A stretch of 64,000 bases of DNA from Neoarius graeffei (lineage: Eukaryota; Chordata; Actinopteri; Siluriformes; Ariidae), in contig NC_083583.1 of NCBI RefSeq assembly GCF_027579695.1, positions 22,520,099-22,584,098 on the forward strand, given 5' to 3'. Shown in pieces: positions 1 through 10,908 of this stretch. The notes beneath the pieces were generated by a model that had not been told where the DNA came from, ran no database searches, and saw only the letters and a program-made list of their open reading frames with translations. The stretch's first letter is position 1; the number at the start of each line of letters is the position of its first letter. Position numbers and translations under genes: made by a program.

Positions 1-857
1 GTAACTTGCAAAAGCTAGCAGTACTTTAAAACCCTTGCAAGCAGTTTCATGACTATGGCTGAAAGGAACTTGTATCATACCGGCTCGAACGTCGTCCAGG
101 TTAACAAGGTTCGCGCTGGTCACCTCCCCGCTCTGGAGGCCAGTGGAAAGTTTGCTAGGATGCAAGAAAATGAACACGAAAAAAAATAGGAAAGCGTTGA
201 ATCTAGCCAGATTAACTTTGGGTCAAAACCTGCTAAGGAATACAGTACATCCAATATATAAAAACCTAATGAGAGGACTAAAAACAAGCCAAGCATAGTA
301 GAATTGATTATTTTTACACTGCTATAGCTCAACACACTCCTATGTTATGACCATAGGGTCAGAAAATAACGTCTAGGAGTGAAATGTAATGCATTTCTTT
401 TTTCTCCCTGAATTTCTCTGAATTTGCAAGTTAAATTAATTTAACTTGCTTATAAGGTAAGTCTTTTTTTAACTTCTGTGATGTCAAGTCATGAGAGAAA
501 GCTGGGTTTTGAAGCATTAAATTTGTTTAAAGAAATTGCATCATTTGAGCAAAATGAAACAGTTAGCAACACAGTTGAGGGATAAGAATTAAAGCCAAGC
601 AGTAATTAAAGGAGAAAACCAGAAGAAAATGAGATACAAAAGAACCAGATAAAAGGGGATCCAAACTAGAAAAAAAAAAAAAGGACTGGGCTCAACTAAC
701 CACAGCTTACAGATGCAGCTTTACATATGCAAAACTTCACAAACGTATGGAAATCTACAGAAGGCTATAAATACAAAAGATGATAAGGCATAACAAATAT
801 TAAGTGGTAACAATCAGTGAAGGAAGCAATCACCAGACAGAGTGAAAAAGTTGTTAC
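1..857. other. No gene seen; probable opsin intron
   Basis: AT-rich sequence without a coding exon that I can support. The opsin exon at 1765 opens in the middle of the protein, so this stretch is probably intron of that gene. The short open frames here have no recognisable domains. Confidence 0.5.
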
Positions 858-1225
858 TCGTGTTGTAGTACTTGAAACCGGTCTTGGTCTCAAGACCACT
901 TTTTGAAGGTCTCCGTCTTGTTACGGAATTGGCTGCATTTTTACTCGGTCTTGTCTCGGTCTCAGACATAGAGGACTTGGGATTTTATTTCAAGATCGGT
1001 CAAGACCACAACTGTGGGGATTTCACGAAATTGCCTAAGCTTTTTCTGATTTATTTGTTAACATTATTACTGTGATTGGATGTAAAATTTCCTGCTTCAA
1101 ATGCAACCAATAACATGATTCATTGCTAATTTTAAATTTTGGTTACTGTTAAAGATGGTCACCCCTCCCTGCCCCCCCACACACACCCTGGTCTGGTCTC
1201 GACCCAGTCTTGACTATAACACTAG
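858..1225. repeat. Dispersed transposon-like repeat with weak inverted ends
   Basis: The left part is rich in GGTCTTGGTCTCAAGACC-like words. The right end (about 1190-1225) carries related words in inverted orientation (GGTCTCGACCCAGTCTTGAC), giving imperfect terminal inverted repeats. This looks like a non-autonomous DNA transposon inside the opsin intron. I cannot assign the superfamily, and the target duplication is unclear. Confidence 0.4.
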
Positions 1226-1384
1226 TTGTTACCATAGAAGGAAAAGGAGGGTAAACAAGGCCATGCAGAGTGTGATGGGTGAAAAGGGACAGAATCATGG
1301 TAGATGAAAAGTGAATACTGAAATCTGAATATCTGCAACTGATCCAGGTAGAAGGTGGCACAGATAAAGAACTTCTACCTATAC

Positions 1385-1575
1385 TGTATCAACCGCGAGT
1401 TGGCCTAGTGGTTAGCATGTCTGCTTCTCGATCGGGAATTCTACTTGTGGTCAGGTCATACCAAAGACCATCATAAAAATGGTACCTACTGCCATCTGGC
1501 AAGGCACACTGCAATACAGATGCAAGTGGGGAGTCAAACTCTCGCGGTTACCAGAGGACTAGCCCCTACGTTGAA
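1385..1575 (+). repeat. tRNA-derived SINE (single copy in window)
   Basis: The head resembles a tRNA A box (GTTGGCCTAGTGGTTAGCAT). A body with ACCAAAGACCATCATAAAAA and ACTCTCGCGGTTACCAGAGG follows. The B box region is degenerate. Its layout fits a fish tRNA-derived SINE rather than a working tRNA gene, because no cloverleaf can be completed. Confidence 0.5.
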
Positions 1576-1764
1576 TGTGAAGAGCAGAAAGATTTTACCG
1601 AATTACTTGTTGAACCCCTGCCAAAGTTTTAATCAACAAACTACTCCTATTGAATTATATTAAATACACTTTAGTCATTTTTACACCCTTGTTTTCAAGT
1701 TATCATTAGAGCAGTTAGAGGTCTACTAATTTATTTTGCCAAACCTATCTTTTCGTTTCTACAG

Positions 1765-1988
1765 ATCGAGGGTATGGTACCTGCGAGATTGACTGGGCCA
1801 AAGCGAATTACTCCACCATCCACAAATCCTACATCATCACCATCCTGATCTTTTGTTTCTTTGTTCCTGTATTGATCATGCTGTTCTGCTACATTTCCAT
1901 CATCAACACTGTGAAGAGAGGCAACGCCATGTCAGCACATGGAGACTTGACTGACCGACAGAGGAAGATCGAGAGAGATGTCACCATA
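1765..1988 (+). CDS. Non-visual opsin (neuropsin-related), penultimate coding exon
   Basis: Opens after a good acceptor (tttctacag) and ends at an ATA|gtgagt donor; 224 bp, entering with two bases of a split codon and leaving in phase 0. It encodes the second extracellular loop with the disulphide cysteine (GYGTCEIDWAK), TM5 (ILIFCFFVPVLIMLFCYISI) and the start of the third cytoplasmic loop (TDRQRKIERDV). With the next exon it forms the C-terminal half of a seven-helix light receptor of the group related to opn5. It differs from mammalian OPN5 (from memory) in loop 2 and loop 3, so a teleost paralogue such as an opn6-, opn8- or opn9-type opsin is likelier; I cannot pick one. Upstream exons for TM1-4 are not in the window. 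Confidence 0.88.
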
Positions 1989-2129
1989 GTGAGTGGGATT
2001 TAATTTATCTTAATTTATTTATCTTTCATACATTGGCTTGATGATCACCCATCAAGAAGCATACTAAATCATCTTGGAAGTGGAGATAGACATCTCCAAA
2101 TCAAAGCCTTTGTTTTGTCCGTGTCTCAG

Positions 2130-2624
2130 GTTTCAATCGTCATCTGCACAGCGTTCATCCTGGCTTGGTCTCCGTATGCCGTGGTGTCCATTTGGTCAGC
2201 GTGCGGCTTCCATGTACCCAGTCTGACCAGCATCTTCACCCGGCTCATTGCAAAGTCTGCAAGCTTCTATAACCCACTCATCTACTTTGGCCTCAGCTCC
2301 AAATTTCGCAAAGATGTTGCTGTGCTGCTGCCTTGCCCCCGACATCGCAATGACGCAGTCAAACTCAAACGCTATACACACATGAAGGCCAAAGGAGAAG
2401 AGCATCACAGGTACAGAGCTGAGGGACAGGAGGCGTGCATTCCTGCTTACCAACAGGCCAAGGAGGAGCCCCAGGCAGGAGGAGAGCCTATTCATTTTAT
2501 GCCCAGCCCTGACTCTGGTGTGTGCAGCCACCCCCACACTTCTCCTCTACTCAACAACCAGGGGCATTTCATTCAGATGCTTCAAACGTCTGAATCCCTC
2601 ATGTATGAGTCTGACAGACTGTAG
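2130..2624 (+). CDS. Non-visual opsin (neuropsin-related), last coding exon
   Basis: Starts after the acceptor gtgtctcag and reads to the TAG at 2622-2624. It encodes TM6 with the CTAFILAWSPYAVVS stretch and TM7 with AKSASFYNPLIY. That TM7 motif carries the retinal Schiff-base lysine and the NPxxY-type signature, so the protein should bind chromophore. Helix 8 (SSKFRKD) and a possible palmitoylated cysteine (LLPCPRH) follow, then a tail of about 100 residues rich in charged residues, ending SLMYESDRL. The membrane receptor would couple light to a G protein. The intron before it is only 141 bp. No stops or frameshifts appear, so the gene looks functional in the part visible. Confidence 0.9.
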   Translation, partial: VSIVICTAFILAWSPYAVVSIWSACGFHVPSLTSIFTRLIAKSASFYNPLIYFGLSSKFRKDVAVLLPCPRHRNDAVKLKRYTHMKAKGEEHHRYRAEGQEACIPAYQQAKEEPQAGGEPIHFMPSPDSGVCSHPHTSPLLNNQGHFIQMLQTSESLMYESDRL

Positions 2625-2749
2625 AATGTAATGAATCAATCTGTAACTATTCTGATTTGAATTTTAACAAAATACAAAAACTTGACCAGATGAACTGAAA
2701 AACTTTTTTCTTTTGTATATGTACTGTATGTAACTGATGAAAAATGAAA

Positions 2750-2755
2750 ATTAAA
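2750..2755 (+). terminator. Candidate poly(A) signal of the opsin gene
   Basis: An ATTAAA hexamer lies about 125 bp after the opsin stop codon, followed by a T-rich stretch near 2769-2780. It is the first plausible signal on this strand; transcript data would be needed to confirm it. Confidence 0.45.
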
Positions 2756-3180
2756 AGATTTTATCCAGTTTTTTTTTTTTAATTCTCTTCATCAATATAT
2801 ACTTATACATACCCACAATACTATTTGACTACCTGTGGACAGTGGTGTCGGTAGGATTTAACGCTTGCTTCATCTTTACCTAAAGAAAGCAATGCAGCAG
2901 AGCTTTAGTTCAGCTCTCTCACCTCTTTATCTGTACACTCTGCTCAAGCAGATCAGCTTCCAAAGCTTCAACATTCATGCTAATACTACAGTCAAAGCTG
3001 ACGTCATCTCATAGATTGCTAACTAGCAATCTCCACGAGCTCTATGCTGGATTGTTCATTAATATGGCATTGAATGTTACTGGAAAACCATAAGTGAGAA
3101 AATAAACTATTTTATTTTTAGGAACCAACAGTGAAACTTTACCATTATCTCTTGTTTGAGAATGTTGAATTTTTCATCCT

Positions 3181-3573
3181 ATTAACAATCGTTCCTGCAC
3201 TAGCATTACATTACAGACATTTAGCGGACGGTCTAATATAAGCATTAGTGACGTACAACATACTCAGAGCATTCTGGGGAGCAGTTGGGGGTTAGGTGCC
3301 TCGCTCAAGGGCACTTCAGCCATTCCTGCTGGTCCAGGGAATCAAACTGGCAACCTTTTGATCCCAAAACTGCTTCTCTAAACATTAGGCCATGGCGCCA
3401 TTAGCAGTATTCCACTGTGATGTCAGTGAATCAGACAACTGCTAACTGCACACAGGAATAATGAACCTCCTGAAAACACACCCCAAACAGTTCATTATAA
3501 ACATATTTAATGTATTTCAGGGTGGCATTTTTCTTTATATGGCTTATTTTCTCACTTCATGCATTATTTATGA
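3181..3573. repeat. Direct repeat unit A beside a hAT-like element
   Basis: This unit, apart from the SINE at 3206-3401, is repeated in the same orientation at 4751-4946. Shared words include ATTAACAATCG at the start, GACAACTGCTAACTGCACAC in the middle and TTTTCTCACTTCAT near the end. The homology stops exactly where the hAT-like terminal repeat begins at 3574. Confidence 0.75.
3206..3401 (-). repeat. SINE with L2-type tail
   Basis: Minus-strand copy of a tRNA-derived SINE. The head reads GCCATGGCCTAATG...on the minus strand and the tail carries the L2-like AGCGTCTGCTAAATG-type end (here diverged). It is flanked by TAGCA (3201-3205 and 3402-3406). The paralogous unit at 4751 has no SINE, which gives the empty site. 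Related copies lie at 19343 and 51558. Confidence 0.7.
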
Positions 3574-4750
3574 CAGAGGGGAAACATCAGGGCCTTCTAG
3601 GCCTTCAGAGAAGGCCCAAACACATCAGCATTTCAAATCTGATATTATCTCTAGCCGCTTTATCCTGTTCTACAGGGTCGCAGGCAAGCTGGAGCCTATC
3701 CCAGCTGACTACGGGCGAAAGGCAGGGTACACCCTGGACAAGTCGCCAGGTCATCACAGGGCTGACACATAGACACAGACAACCATTCACACTCACATTC
3801 ACACCTACGGTCAATTTAGAGTCACCAGTTAACCTAACCTGCATGTCTTTGGACTGTGGGGGAAACCGGAGCACCCGGAGGAAACCCACGTGGACACGGG
3901 GAGAACATGCAAACTCCGCACAGAAAGGCCCTCGCCGGCCCCGGGGCTCGAACCCGGACCTTCTTGCTGTGAGGCAACAGCGCTAACCACTACACCACTG
4001 TGCCGCCCAGCATTTCAAATGTTATATTTAATTTCTTTCATTCTTTAATTTCATTATAATTATTCTCTTCTAATTTGGCCTAATTTTCTATCAAATTTGC
4101 TTCAGGAATGAAAGGGTTCCTGTCCTGAAAACATTAAAATCGAGTAATCCGATGAGATATTTTTGTTTGTTGTCTCTAGGCTGAGAAGAGTTTAGAGCTG
4201 GCTCACTCATTGATTAGGACTTCATTGCCAGGACAGAAGGCCATGGCAGTGTATGTTTATGTAGGAAGTGACAGATGAATTAACCAGTCTAATTTTGATT
4301 TATAGTGGGAGGGACCATAAATTTATCGCCCTCTGCCTTCTCGAAGGCCAACTCGAGCTTAACTGCGACTCGGCACCGTCAGCGCAGCAGCGAAGTCACC
4401 TTCTAGCCGGTGTAGCGTTCAACAGTAGTGTTAGCGAATGCTAATAAATCGGTCAAGCCAGTGCTATCGAGAGCAAGTAGCACAGGCTAACGACTGTGAA
4501 TCTAAGATTTCTGTCTCCAGACTCTTCTTCCATGCACGCTCACCACAGTATTCTTCACTCAGACTTAAGTATTCATTTCCCCGATGTAATTTACATAGTT
4601 ACTTTTAAAATCAACATCGACAACTACACACAACGGAGCAACCTGCCGCTAATCCCTTGCAAAATCCTTTGCCCTGTTGCTATTTTGGTGTGTCTGACTA
4701 AGGTTTGTTTGAGCTGAAGACCCAGCTCTCATAGTAACGGTTCGCCACGG
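3574..4750. mobile_element. hAT-like MITE (copy 1), with nested V-SINE
   Basis: Homologous in reverse orientation to 9884-10646. Ends resemble CAGAGGGGAAACAT and its inverse near GGTTCGCCAC. No transposase is encoded. It holds a V-SINE at 3639-4007 that the other copy lacks. Its two flanks do not form a target duplication; instead it lies exactly between the direct repeats at 3181 and 4751. The superfamily call rests on copy 2, which has an 8-bp duplication. Confidence 0.7.
3639..4007 (-). repeat. V-SINE (Mermaid/DANA-like)
   Basis: Full-length minus copy: tRNA-like head with B box GGGTTCGAGCCC, the conserved V-SINE core (CAGTCCAAAGACATGCAGGT) and a LINE-derived tail (GATAAAGCGGCTAGAG). A 13-bp duplication CAGCATTTCAAAT flanks it at 3626-3638 and 4008-4020, showing target-primed insertion. 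The long open frames on both strands here are translations of the SINE, not genes. Confidence 0.9.
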
Positions 4751-4946
4751 TTATTAACAATCGCTGTTCCTGCTCTAGCAGTGTCTCATTGTGATGTCAA
4801 TGAACCAGACAACTGCTAACTGCACACAGGAATAATGAAATCACTAAAAACACCACAAACATCTCATTATAAACATATTTAATGTATTTCAGGGTGGCGT
4901 TTTTCTTTACATGGCTCATTTTCTCACTTCATACATAATTTTATGA
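4751..4946. repeat. Direct repeat unit B beside a hAT-like element
   Basis: Second copy of the unit at 3181-3573, without the SINE. It begins immediately after the hAT-like end at 4750 and homology stops at TTTTATGA (4946), the position equivalent to the left edge of the transposon. Confidence 0.75.
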
Positions 4947-5756
4947 AACTGTTGGTCAGGTTTCTTATGCTGTTATTTATCAGGATAATTTGCACGTCTA
5001 GACAGCACCTTTCTCCAGCTGGATTCAGACTATGATTTAATGGAAACATCAGTGAAGCATTTTTCAGTCAACTGAAATAATCACTGTGCCTTTTCTAATG
5101 GAGATCATGAATGCTTCAATTCATAACTTAAAGGTAAAAATTTAAGGGAGAATGAGGTCACTTGTAACACTATTAATGGCTTCAATCAACAACAAACTAC
5201 AGTGTTGACACCACTGAGCTCTATATAAAATCTGGAGAGCTCATAGCATCTTCCCTGCTGTAGAGACAAGTGAAGCCATCTGACCGCCATCTTACCAATC
5301 ACACTGCATGTATTTGGCTTACGTGTTAAATCGTTGTATCCGATCAAACTTGTCCCAAGAAAAGTATTTCCTGACTTTTCCCCCTTTCATTACCTCCTCT
5401 TATTTTCTCCACTTTACCCACATTCCTTACATATCTTTATAGCACTCCCCTTCACTGTTATTGTCCCCCCCAGTCCAGTCTCTGATCATTTTTTGAACGT
5501 CTCTTTTACTACTATAATTATTTCAACAGAGATTATTTCAGTTTCTCTCTTAGAAGTATATCTTTCTCTTTTGTACAGTTCTTCCTTTATATCTATCCAT
5601 CTATTTTTATTATACCAAGACAAAGGCTGTACAATACTTCCTTTCTGTTTAGGACAGTTGTTGAAACAGGATTATTTTCTCATGCTTTTTGCCATTTTCA
5701 CTTCATTCTCACAGTCATGTCTTAACAGTATTTATTGGTCATATTGGTCAAGTCAA

Positions 5757-5990
5757 GTTTATTTTTATCGCGCTTTTAACAACAGACATTGTCGCAAAGC
5801 AGCTTTACAGAATTTTAGTGACTTTAAACATGAGCTAGTTTTATCCCTAATCTATCCCCAATGAACAAACCTGTGGCGACGGCGGCAAGGAAAAACTCCC
5901 TCAGACGACACGAGGAAGAAACCTCGAGACTCAAAAGGGAACCCATCCTCATTTGGGTGATAACAGATAGCGTGATTATAACATTTGAAC
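5757..5990 (-). repeat. LINE-derived 3' tail in the foldback loop
   Basis: The minus strand reads GGTTCCC...GAGGTTTCTTCC...GTAAAGCTGCTTTGCGACAA...and resembles the + strand sequence at 8030-8240. Such tails end many fish LINE copies. I cannot name the family. Confidence 0.5.
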
Positions 5991-6453
5991 AGTTTTAACA
6001 TGAAGTCTGTTTTGTTGAAGTTATAAAGCTGAATGAATATTGTGACTGAATTATGTGACCAATAAATACTGTTAAGACATGACTGTGAAAATGGCAAATA
6101 ACATGAGAAAATAATCCTGTTTCAACAACTGTCCTAAACAGAAAGGAAGTATTGTACAGCCTTTGTGTTGGTATTATAATAATAATAATAATAATAATAG
6201 ACAAAGAAATGAACTACTATACGAAAGAGAAAGATACACTGTATAAGAGAAAAACTCTTAAAATAATTATAGTAGTAAAAGAGTCGTTAAAAAATGATCA
6301 GAGACTGAACTGGGAAAGGAAACGAAAACAATAACAGCGAAGGGGAGTGCTATAAATATATGTAAGGAATGGAGGTAAAGTTGAGAAGATAAGTGGAGGT
6401 AATGAAAGGGAAAAAAAGTCAGGAGATACTTTTCTTGGGGCAAGTTTGATCGG

Positions 6454-6814
6454 GGCACAGTGGTGTAGTGGTTAGCGCTGTCGCCTCACAGCAAGAAGGT
6501 CCGGGTTCGAGCCCCGTGGCCGGCGAAGGCCTTTCTGTGTGGAGTTTGCATGTTCTCCCCGTGGGTTTCCTCCAGGTGCTCCGGTTTCCCCCACAGTCCA
6601 AAGACATGCAGGTTAGGTTAACTGGTGACTCTAAATTGACCGTAGGTGTGAATGTGAGTGTGAATGGTTGTCTGTGTCTATGTGTCAGCCCTGTGATGAC
6701 CTGGCGACTTGTCCAGGGTGTACCCCGCCTTTCGCCCGTAGTCAGCTGGGATAGGCTCCAGCTTGCCTGCGACCCTGTAGAACAGGATAAAGCGGCTACA
6801 GATAATGAGATGAG
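6454..6814 (+). repeat. V-SINE (Mermaid/DANA-like)
   Basis: Full-length + copy with head, core and tail. The duplication AAGTTTGATCGG flanks it at 6442-6453 and 6815-6826. The opposite arm of the foldback (near 5338-5352) retains the unoccupied site as a single CCGATCAAACTT. Confidence 0.9.
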
Positions 6815-7169
6815 AAGTTTGATCGGATACAACGGTTTAACATATAAGCCAAATACATGCGGTGCGAGTGGTAAGATGGCGGCCAGATGGCTTCACTCTG
6901 ACGAGCCTATGAGCTCTGCAGATTTTATACAGAGCTCAGTGTTTGACATTCACTCTGCACATGCTCAGTAGCATCCTCTGTCGGCTCGCAGAGGAACTGC
7001 AGCTCAGAACAATTTACTGTCAGAAGTATTAAAATAATTTTCCTCTGCAGATTGTTTTAAATTAAATTAAAAGTGTGTCTATTTGTATGGAAATGAATTC
7101 AAATGGGCTAGTTTTGATCACTGTCTAGTTGACTATCAGTAAAGCACGGAGCATAACTGACCATGCTAA

Positions 7170-7545
7170 GCTGGTTTAAGAAGAAGAAACCTTTGTCACA
7201 TGCACACTTCAAACACAGTGAAATTCATCCTCTGCATTTCACCCATCTGAAGCAGTGAACACACGTGCACACCTAGATCAGTGGGCAGCCACACCAGAGC
7301 ACCCAGGGACCAGTCAGGGGTGAAGTACCTTGCTCAAGGGCACCTCAGCCCAAGGCTGCCCCACGTTAACCTAACTGCATGTCTTTGGATTGTGGGGGAA
7401 ACCAGAGCACCCGGAGGAAACCCACACAGACATGGGGAGAACATGCAAACTCCACACAGAAAGGTCCTCGCCGGCTGCTGGGTTCGACCCCGGAACCTTC
7501 TTGCTGTGAGGCGACTGTGCTAACCACTACACCACCATGCCGCCC
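7170..7545 (-). repeat. V-SINE-related SINE with alternative tail
   Basis: Minus copy. The head and core match the other V-SINEs, but the tail after GACATGCAGTTAGGTTAACG differs: it reads GGTGCCCTTGAGCAAGGTAC and CTGGTGTGGCTGCCCACTG. The same tail occurs in the copy at 14563. The extreme 3' boundary near 7170 is approximate. Confidence 0.7.
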
Positions 7546-7679
7546 TAGAAGCTAGCTAGAAGGCCAGATTTTAATATGGTTGCCAGTGTGGATTGGAGTC
7601 CAAAGACTGTTCTTAACCATTATGGGACAATGAATATACCCAACAATCTGTTTTTCTCTCTCTCGTTACGTATGTCAAG

Positions 7680-8240
7680 ATACCAGTGATTCTGACCTCT
7701 TCTGCTCTCCAGACCTACTTGATCCATCCTGATGCCCTACTTCTAGCTGAGGTTCTCATCACTTCACTCCAGTGGAGGATGGCCCACATAGACAGCCTAA
7801 AGATACACTTAGAAGATGGCTCTGGACACTTAATACAAACAGTTTTGCTCCGATAACTTTAGTACTGCAATTGTCATGAACAGTTTTGCACTCAAGTCTC
7901 CATCAAAGAACAGTTGATAACTTCAACAAAATAGACTTCATGATAAAACTATAATGAAGTTCCTGGTTACACAGTTGCACTTTTTGACTACATAGGACAC
8001 ACCTATAGAAGCGAGTTATTTATATTCATACTATCTGTTATCATCCAAATGAGGATGGGTTCCGTTTTGAGTCTGGTTCCTCTCAAGGTTCCTTCCTCAT
8101 GTCATCTTGAAGTTTTTCCCTGCCACTGTCATCTCAGGCTGCTCAATATGGACAAATTTATTATGTTAAAAATCTATATTTGTCTGTAAAGCTGCTTTGC
8201 AATAATGTCTACTGTTAAATGCACTATACAAATAAATCAA
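7680..8240 (+). repeat. LINE 3' untranslated tail
   Basis: Contains GAGGATGGGTTCCGTTTTGA, GGTTCCTCTCAAGGTTCCTT and a terminal AAAGCTGCTTTGCAATAATG followed by AATAAAT. These are features of a widespread fish LINE tail. No reverse-transcriptase frame remains. Part of it recurs inverted at 5757. Confidence 0.55.
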
Positions 8241-8638
8241 CCTGAGTTGACAAAGTACCCATCACAAAAAGTGTCCAAAAAACAAACCCCATAAAAAAGT
8301 GACTGTTCCAACTTACCTCACGCTCCCTTAACACCAAAGAAAATAAACTAATTACTTTCACATTTACGTCGTCATGCAGCATCTCAGACTCTGTAGTGAG
8401 CTTTTCCACACTGATCATCTAGCTGAATTCTTATTGATCCTTGTGTACACTCAAGACTGACTGGCAGATTGGGCCATTTCATTTCCACATGGATTTTTTT
8501 TAATCAAATAATACATTGGCTATAAATATAAATTTTCCAATTTGCTTAGTAGTCTGTTTTTTTTACTCAGGATCTCAAAATTTACATGCTGGTCATTTAA
8601 TTTATCTAGATATTTATAACTGCAGAAGGTTTAAACCA

Positions 8639-9007
8639 AGGCGGCACGGTGGTGTAGTGGTTTGCGCTGTCGCCTCACAGCAAGAAGGTCCGGGTTCGAG
8701 CCCCGTGGCCGGCGAGGGCCTTTCTGTGTGGAGTTTGCATGTTCTCCCCGTGTCCGCGTGGGTTTCCTCCGGGTGCTCCGGTTTCCCCCACAGTCCAAAG
8801 ACATGCAGGTTAGGTTAACTGGTGACTCTAAATTGACCGTAGGTGTGAATGTGAGTGTGAATGGTTGTCTGTGTCTATGTGTCAGCCCTGTGATGACCTG
8901 GCGACTTGTCCAGGGTGTACCCCGCCTTTCTCCCGTAGTCAGCTGGGATAGGCTCCAGCTTGCCTGCGACCCTGTAGAAGGATAAAGCGGCTAGAGATAA
9001 TGAGATG
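8639..9007 (+). repeat. V-SINE (Mermaid/DANA-like)
   Basis: Full-length + copy with a flanking imperfect duplication, AGAAGGTTTAAACCA at 8624-8638 and AGAAGATTTAAACCA at 9008-9022. Confidence 0.9.
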
Positions 9008-9883
9008 AGAAGATTTAAACCACACTCTGGAAAGTCAAATTACTTTGTTTGAAATTAAACATGCTTAGGACGCCCTCTGTTGGTAGAAATAATCCAATGT
9101 GTGAAGATACTGTATTTGTTGTATTGTTCTGCAAAGAATCCTTAATGGTTCCCCCAGAGGGTCAAACTGCAGGATAATTATTCCCAATTAAATTCATTCT
9201 GTAGTTGATTTTATGATAGAGATACATACAAAAGAAAAACACGTTTCACTTCAGGAAAACTTGCATCATAGAAAATGCAAAATTTTCACCGCATGAAAGG
9301 ATTTTCCAGCCTTTCACAAATATAGTACTCTCAAAAGGTATTGGAATGGCAAGGCCAATTCTTTTGTTTTTGCTATACACTAAAGACATTTGGGTTTGAG
9401 ATCAGATGATCATCACGAGACAACAGATCAGAATTTCAGCTTTCATTTTTCAAAAAAAAAGAAAAAAAGAAAAAAAAACTGGAACATGTGACTGACAAAT
9501 GTTTCTTGTTGCTCAGGTGTGCCCTGTTGTTGACTGCTTTAAAAAAAATTAATAGCTGAATGTTGACTCTTGGGTTCACCTGTTAAGATTGCATTTATTG
9601 TTAAAAAGGTTAAACCAATATTATGACCACAGAGCTGTCGATGAGAGAAAGTAATTTTGAAGCAGAGAAAAAAAAAGTCAATTCGAAAAATCAAATCAGA
9701 ACCATGGCACAAGCACTGGGCTATAACCAATACAACAATTTGGAATGTCCTGAAAAAGAAAGAAACCACTAGTACACTAATAACCAAACATCGACCAGGT
9801 CAACCATGGAAAACAATCGCAGTTGAAGAGAGAAACACTGAGAGCTGTGAAGAAAAACCCAAAACAACAGTCAGTGACATCAC

Positions 9884-10646
9884 CAGTGGTGAACCATGAA
9901 TATTAGAGCTGGGACTTGAGCTCAGCCAAAACTTCACCAGACACACCAAATAAAGGAACAGGGCAAAGGATTTTACAAGGGATTAGCGGCAGGCTGCCAG
10001 GTCACTCCGTTGTGTGTAGTTGTTGATTTTAAAAGTAACTAAATAAATTACATAGGAAAAGGAATACTCAAGTCTGAGTGAGGAATACTGTGGTGAATGT
10101 GTGTGGAAGAGGAGCCTGGAGACAGAAATCTTAGTTTCTTGGTCGTTATAGCACTGGCTTTATTAGCAGTTGCTAACACCACTGATGAGCGCTACACCAG
10201 CTGGAAGGTGACTTCACTGCTGTGCTGACGGTACAGAGTTGCGGTTAAGCTTGAGTTGGCCGTCAAGAAGGCTGAGGGCGATAATTATTTGGTCCCTCTC
10301 ACTATAAATCAAAATCTGGTTAATTCATGTGTCACTTCCTACATAAACATACACTGCCATGGCCTTCTGTCCTGGCAGTGAAGTCCTAACCAATGAGTGA
10401 ACCAGCTCTAAACTCTTCTCAGCCTAGAGACTGCAAGCAAAATATCTCACTGGATAACTCGATTTTAATGTTTTCAGGACAGTAACCCTTTCATTTCTGA
10501 AGCAAAATTGATAGAAAATAAGGCCAAATTAGAATTAAAAGAGAATAATTATAATGACATTGTGAAAGAATGAAATAAATTAAATAAAACTTTTGAAATG
10601 CTGATATGTTTGGGCCTTCTCTGAAGGCCCTGATGGTTCCCCTCTG
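9884..10646 (-). mobile_element. hAT-like MITE (copy 2), clean insertion
   Basis: Ends CAGTGGTGAACCATGA and CAGAGGGGAACCATCA (inverted), flanked by 8-bp duplications GACATCAC (9876-9883) and GACATCAA (10647-10654). The 8-bp duplication and CAG-type ends fit hAT. There is no coding capacity. It is the reverse-orientation relative of 3574-4750 and lacks that copy's V-SINE. Confidence 0.8.
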
Positions 10647-10818
10647 GACATCAACAAGCTCCAAGGGGCACTGTTTGCCACACGTCAAGATACAAACCAC
10701 TCATCAGCAGTTAAGAATCGGAAGACCAGATTGAAATTTGCAAAGAAATACAAAGATGAGCCATAAAAGTTTGGAATCAACTCAATTAACCTCAATCAAA
10801 GTGATAGAAAGGTTGTTA

Positions 10819-10820
10819 AA

Positions 10821-10908
<88 letters not shown>

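Larger units (their letters stand above)
5203..6952. repeat. 1.75-kb inverted repeat (foldback)
   Basis: The left arm (5203-5752) and the right arm (6052-6952) are reverse complements. Matching landmarks: CACTGAGCTCTATATAAAAT against its inverse near 6935; GCCATCTTACCA against TGGTAAGATGGC near 6870; AACAGTATTTATTGGTC against GACCAATAAATACTG at the loop. The right arm is longer because it carries a V-SINE at 6454-6814 and an AAT microsatellite. The loop holds a LINE tail. No transposase is recognisable. Confidence 0.8.

Noticed and set aside
3605..3986. Frames of 80-160 residues that recur across the window ([19 protein letters not shown] type)
   Set aside because: They occur in every V-SINE copy and in both orientations; they are SINE sequence read through.
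8639..8720. tRNA gene candidates at V-SINE and other SINE heads
   Set aside because: A and B boxes are present but no cloverleaf with a proper anticodon arm and acceptor pairing can be formed, and each is fused to a SINE body with flanking duplications.
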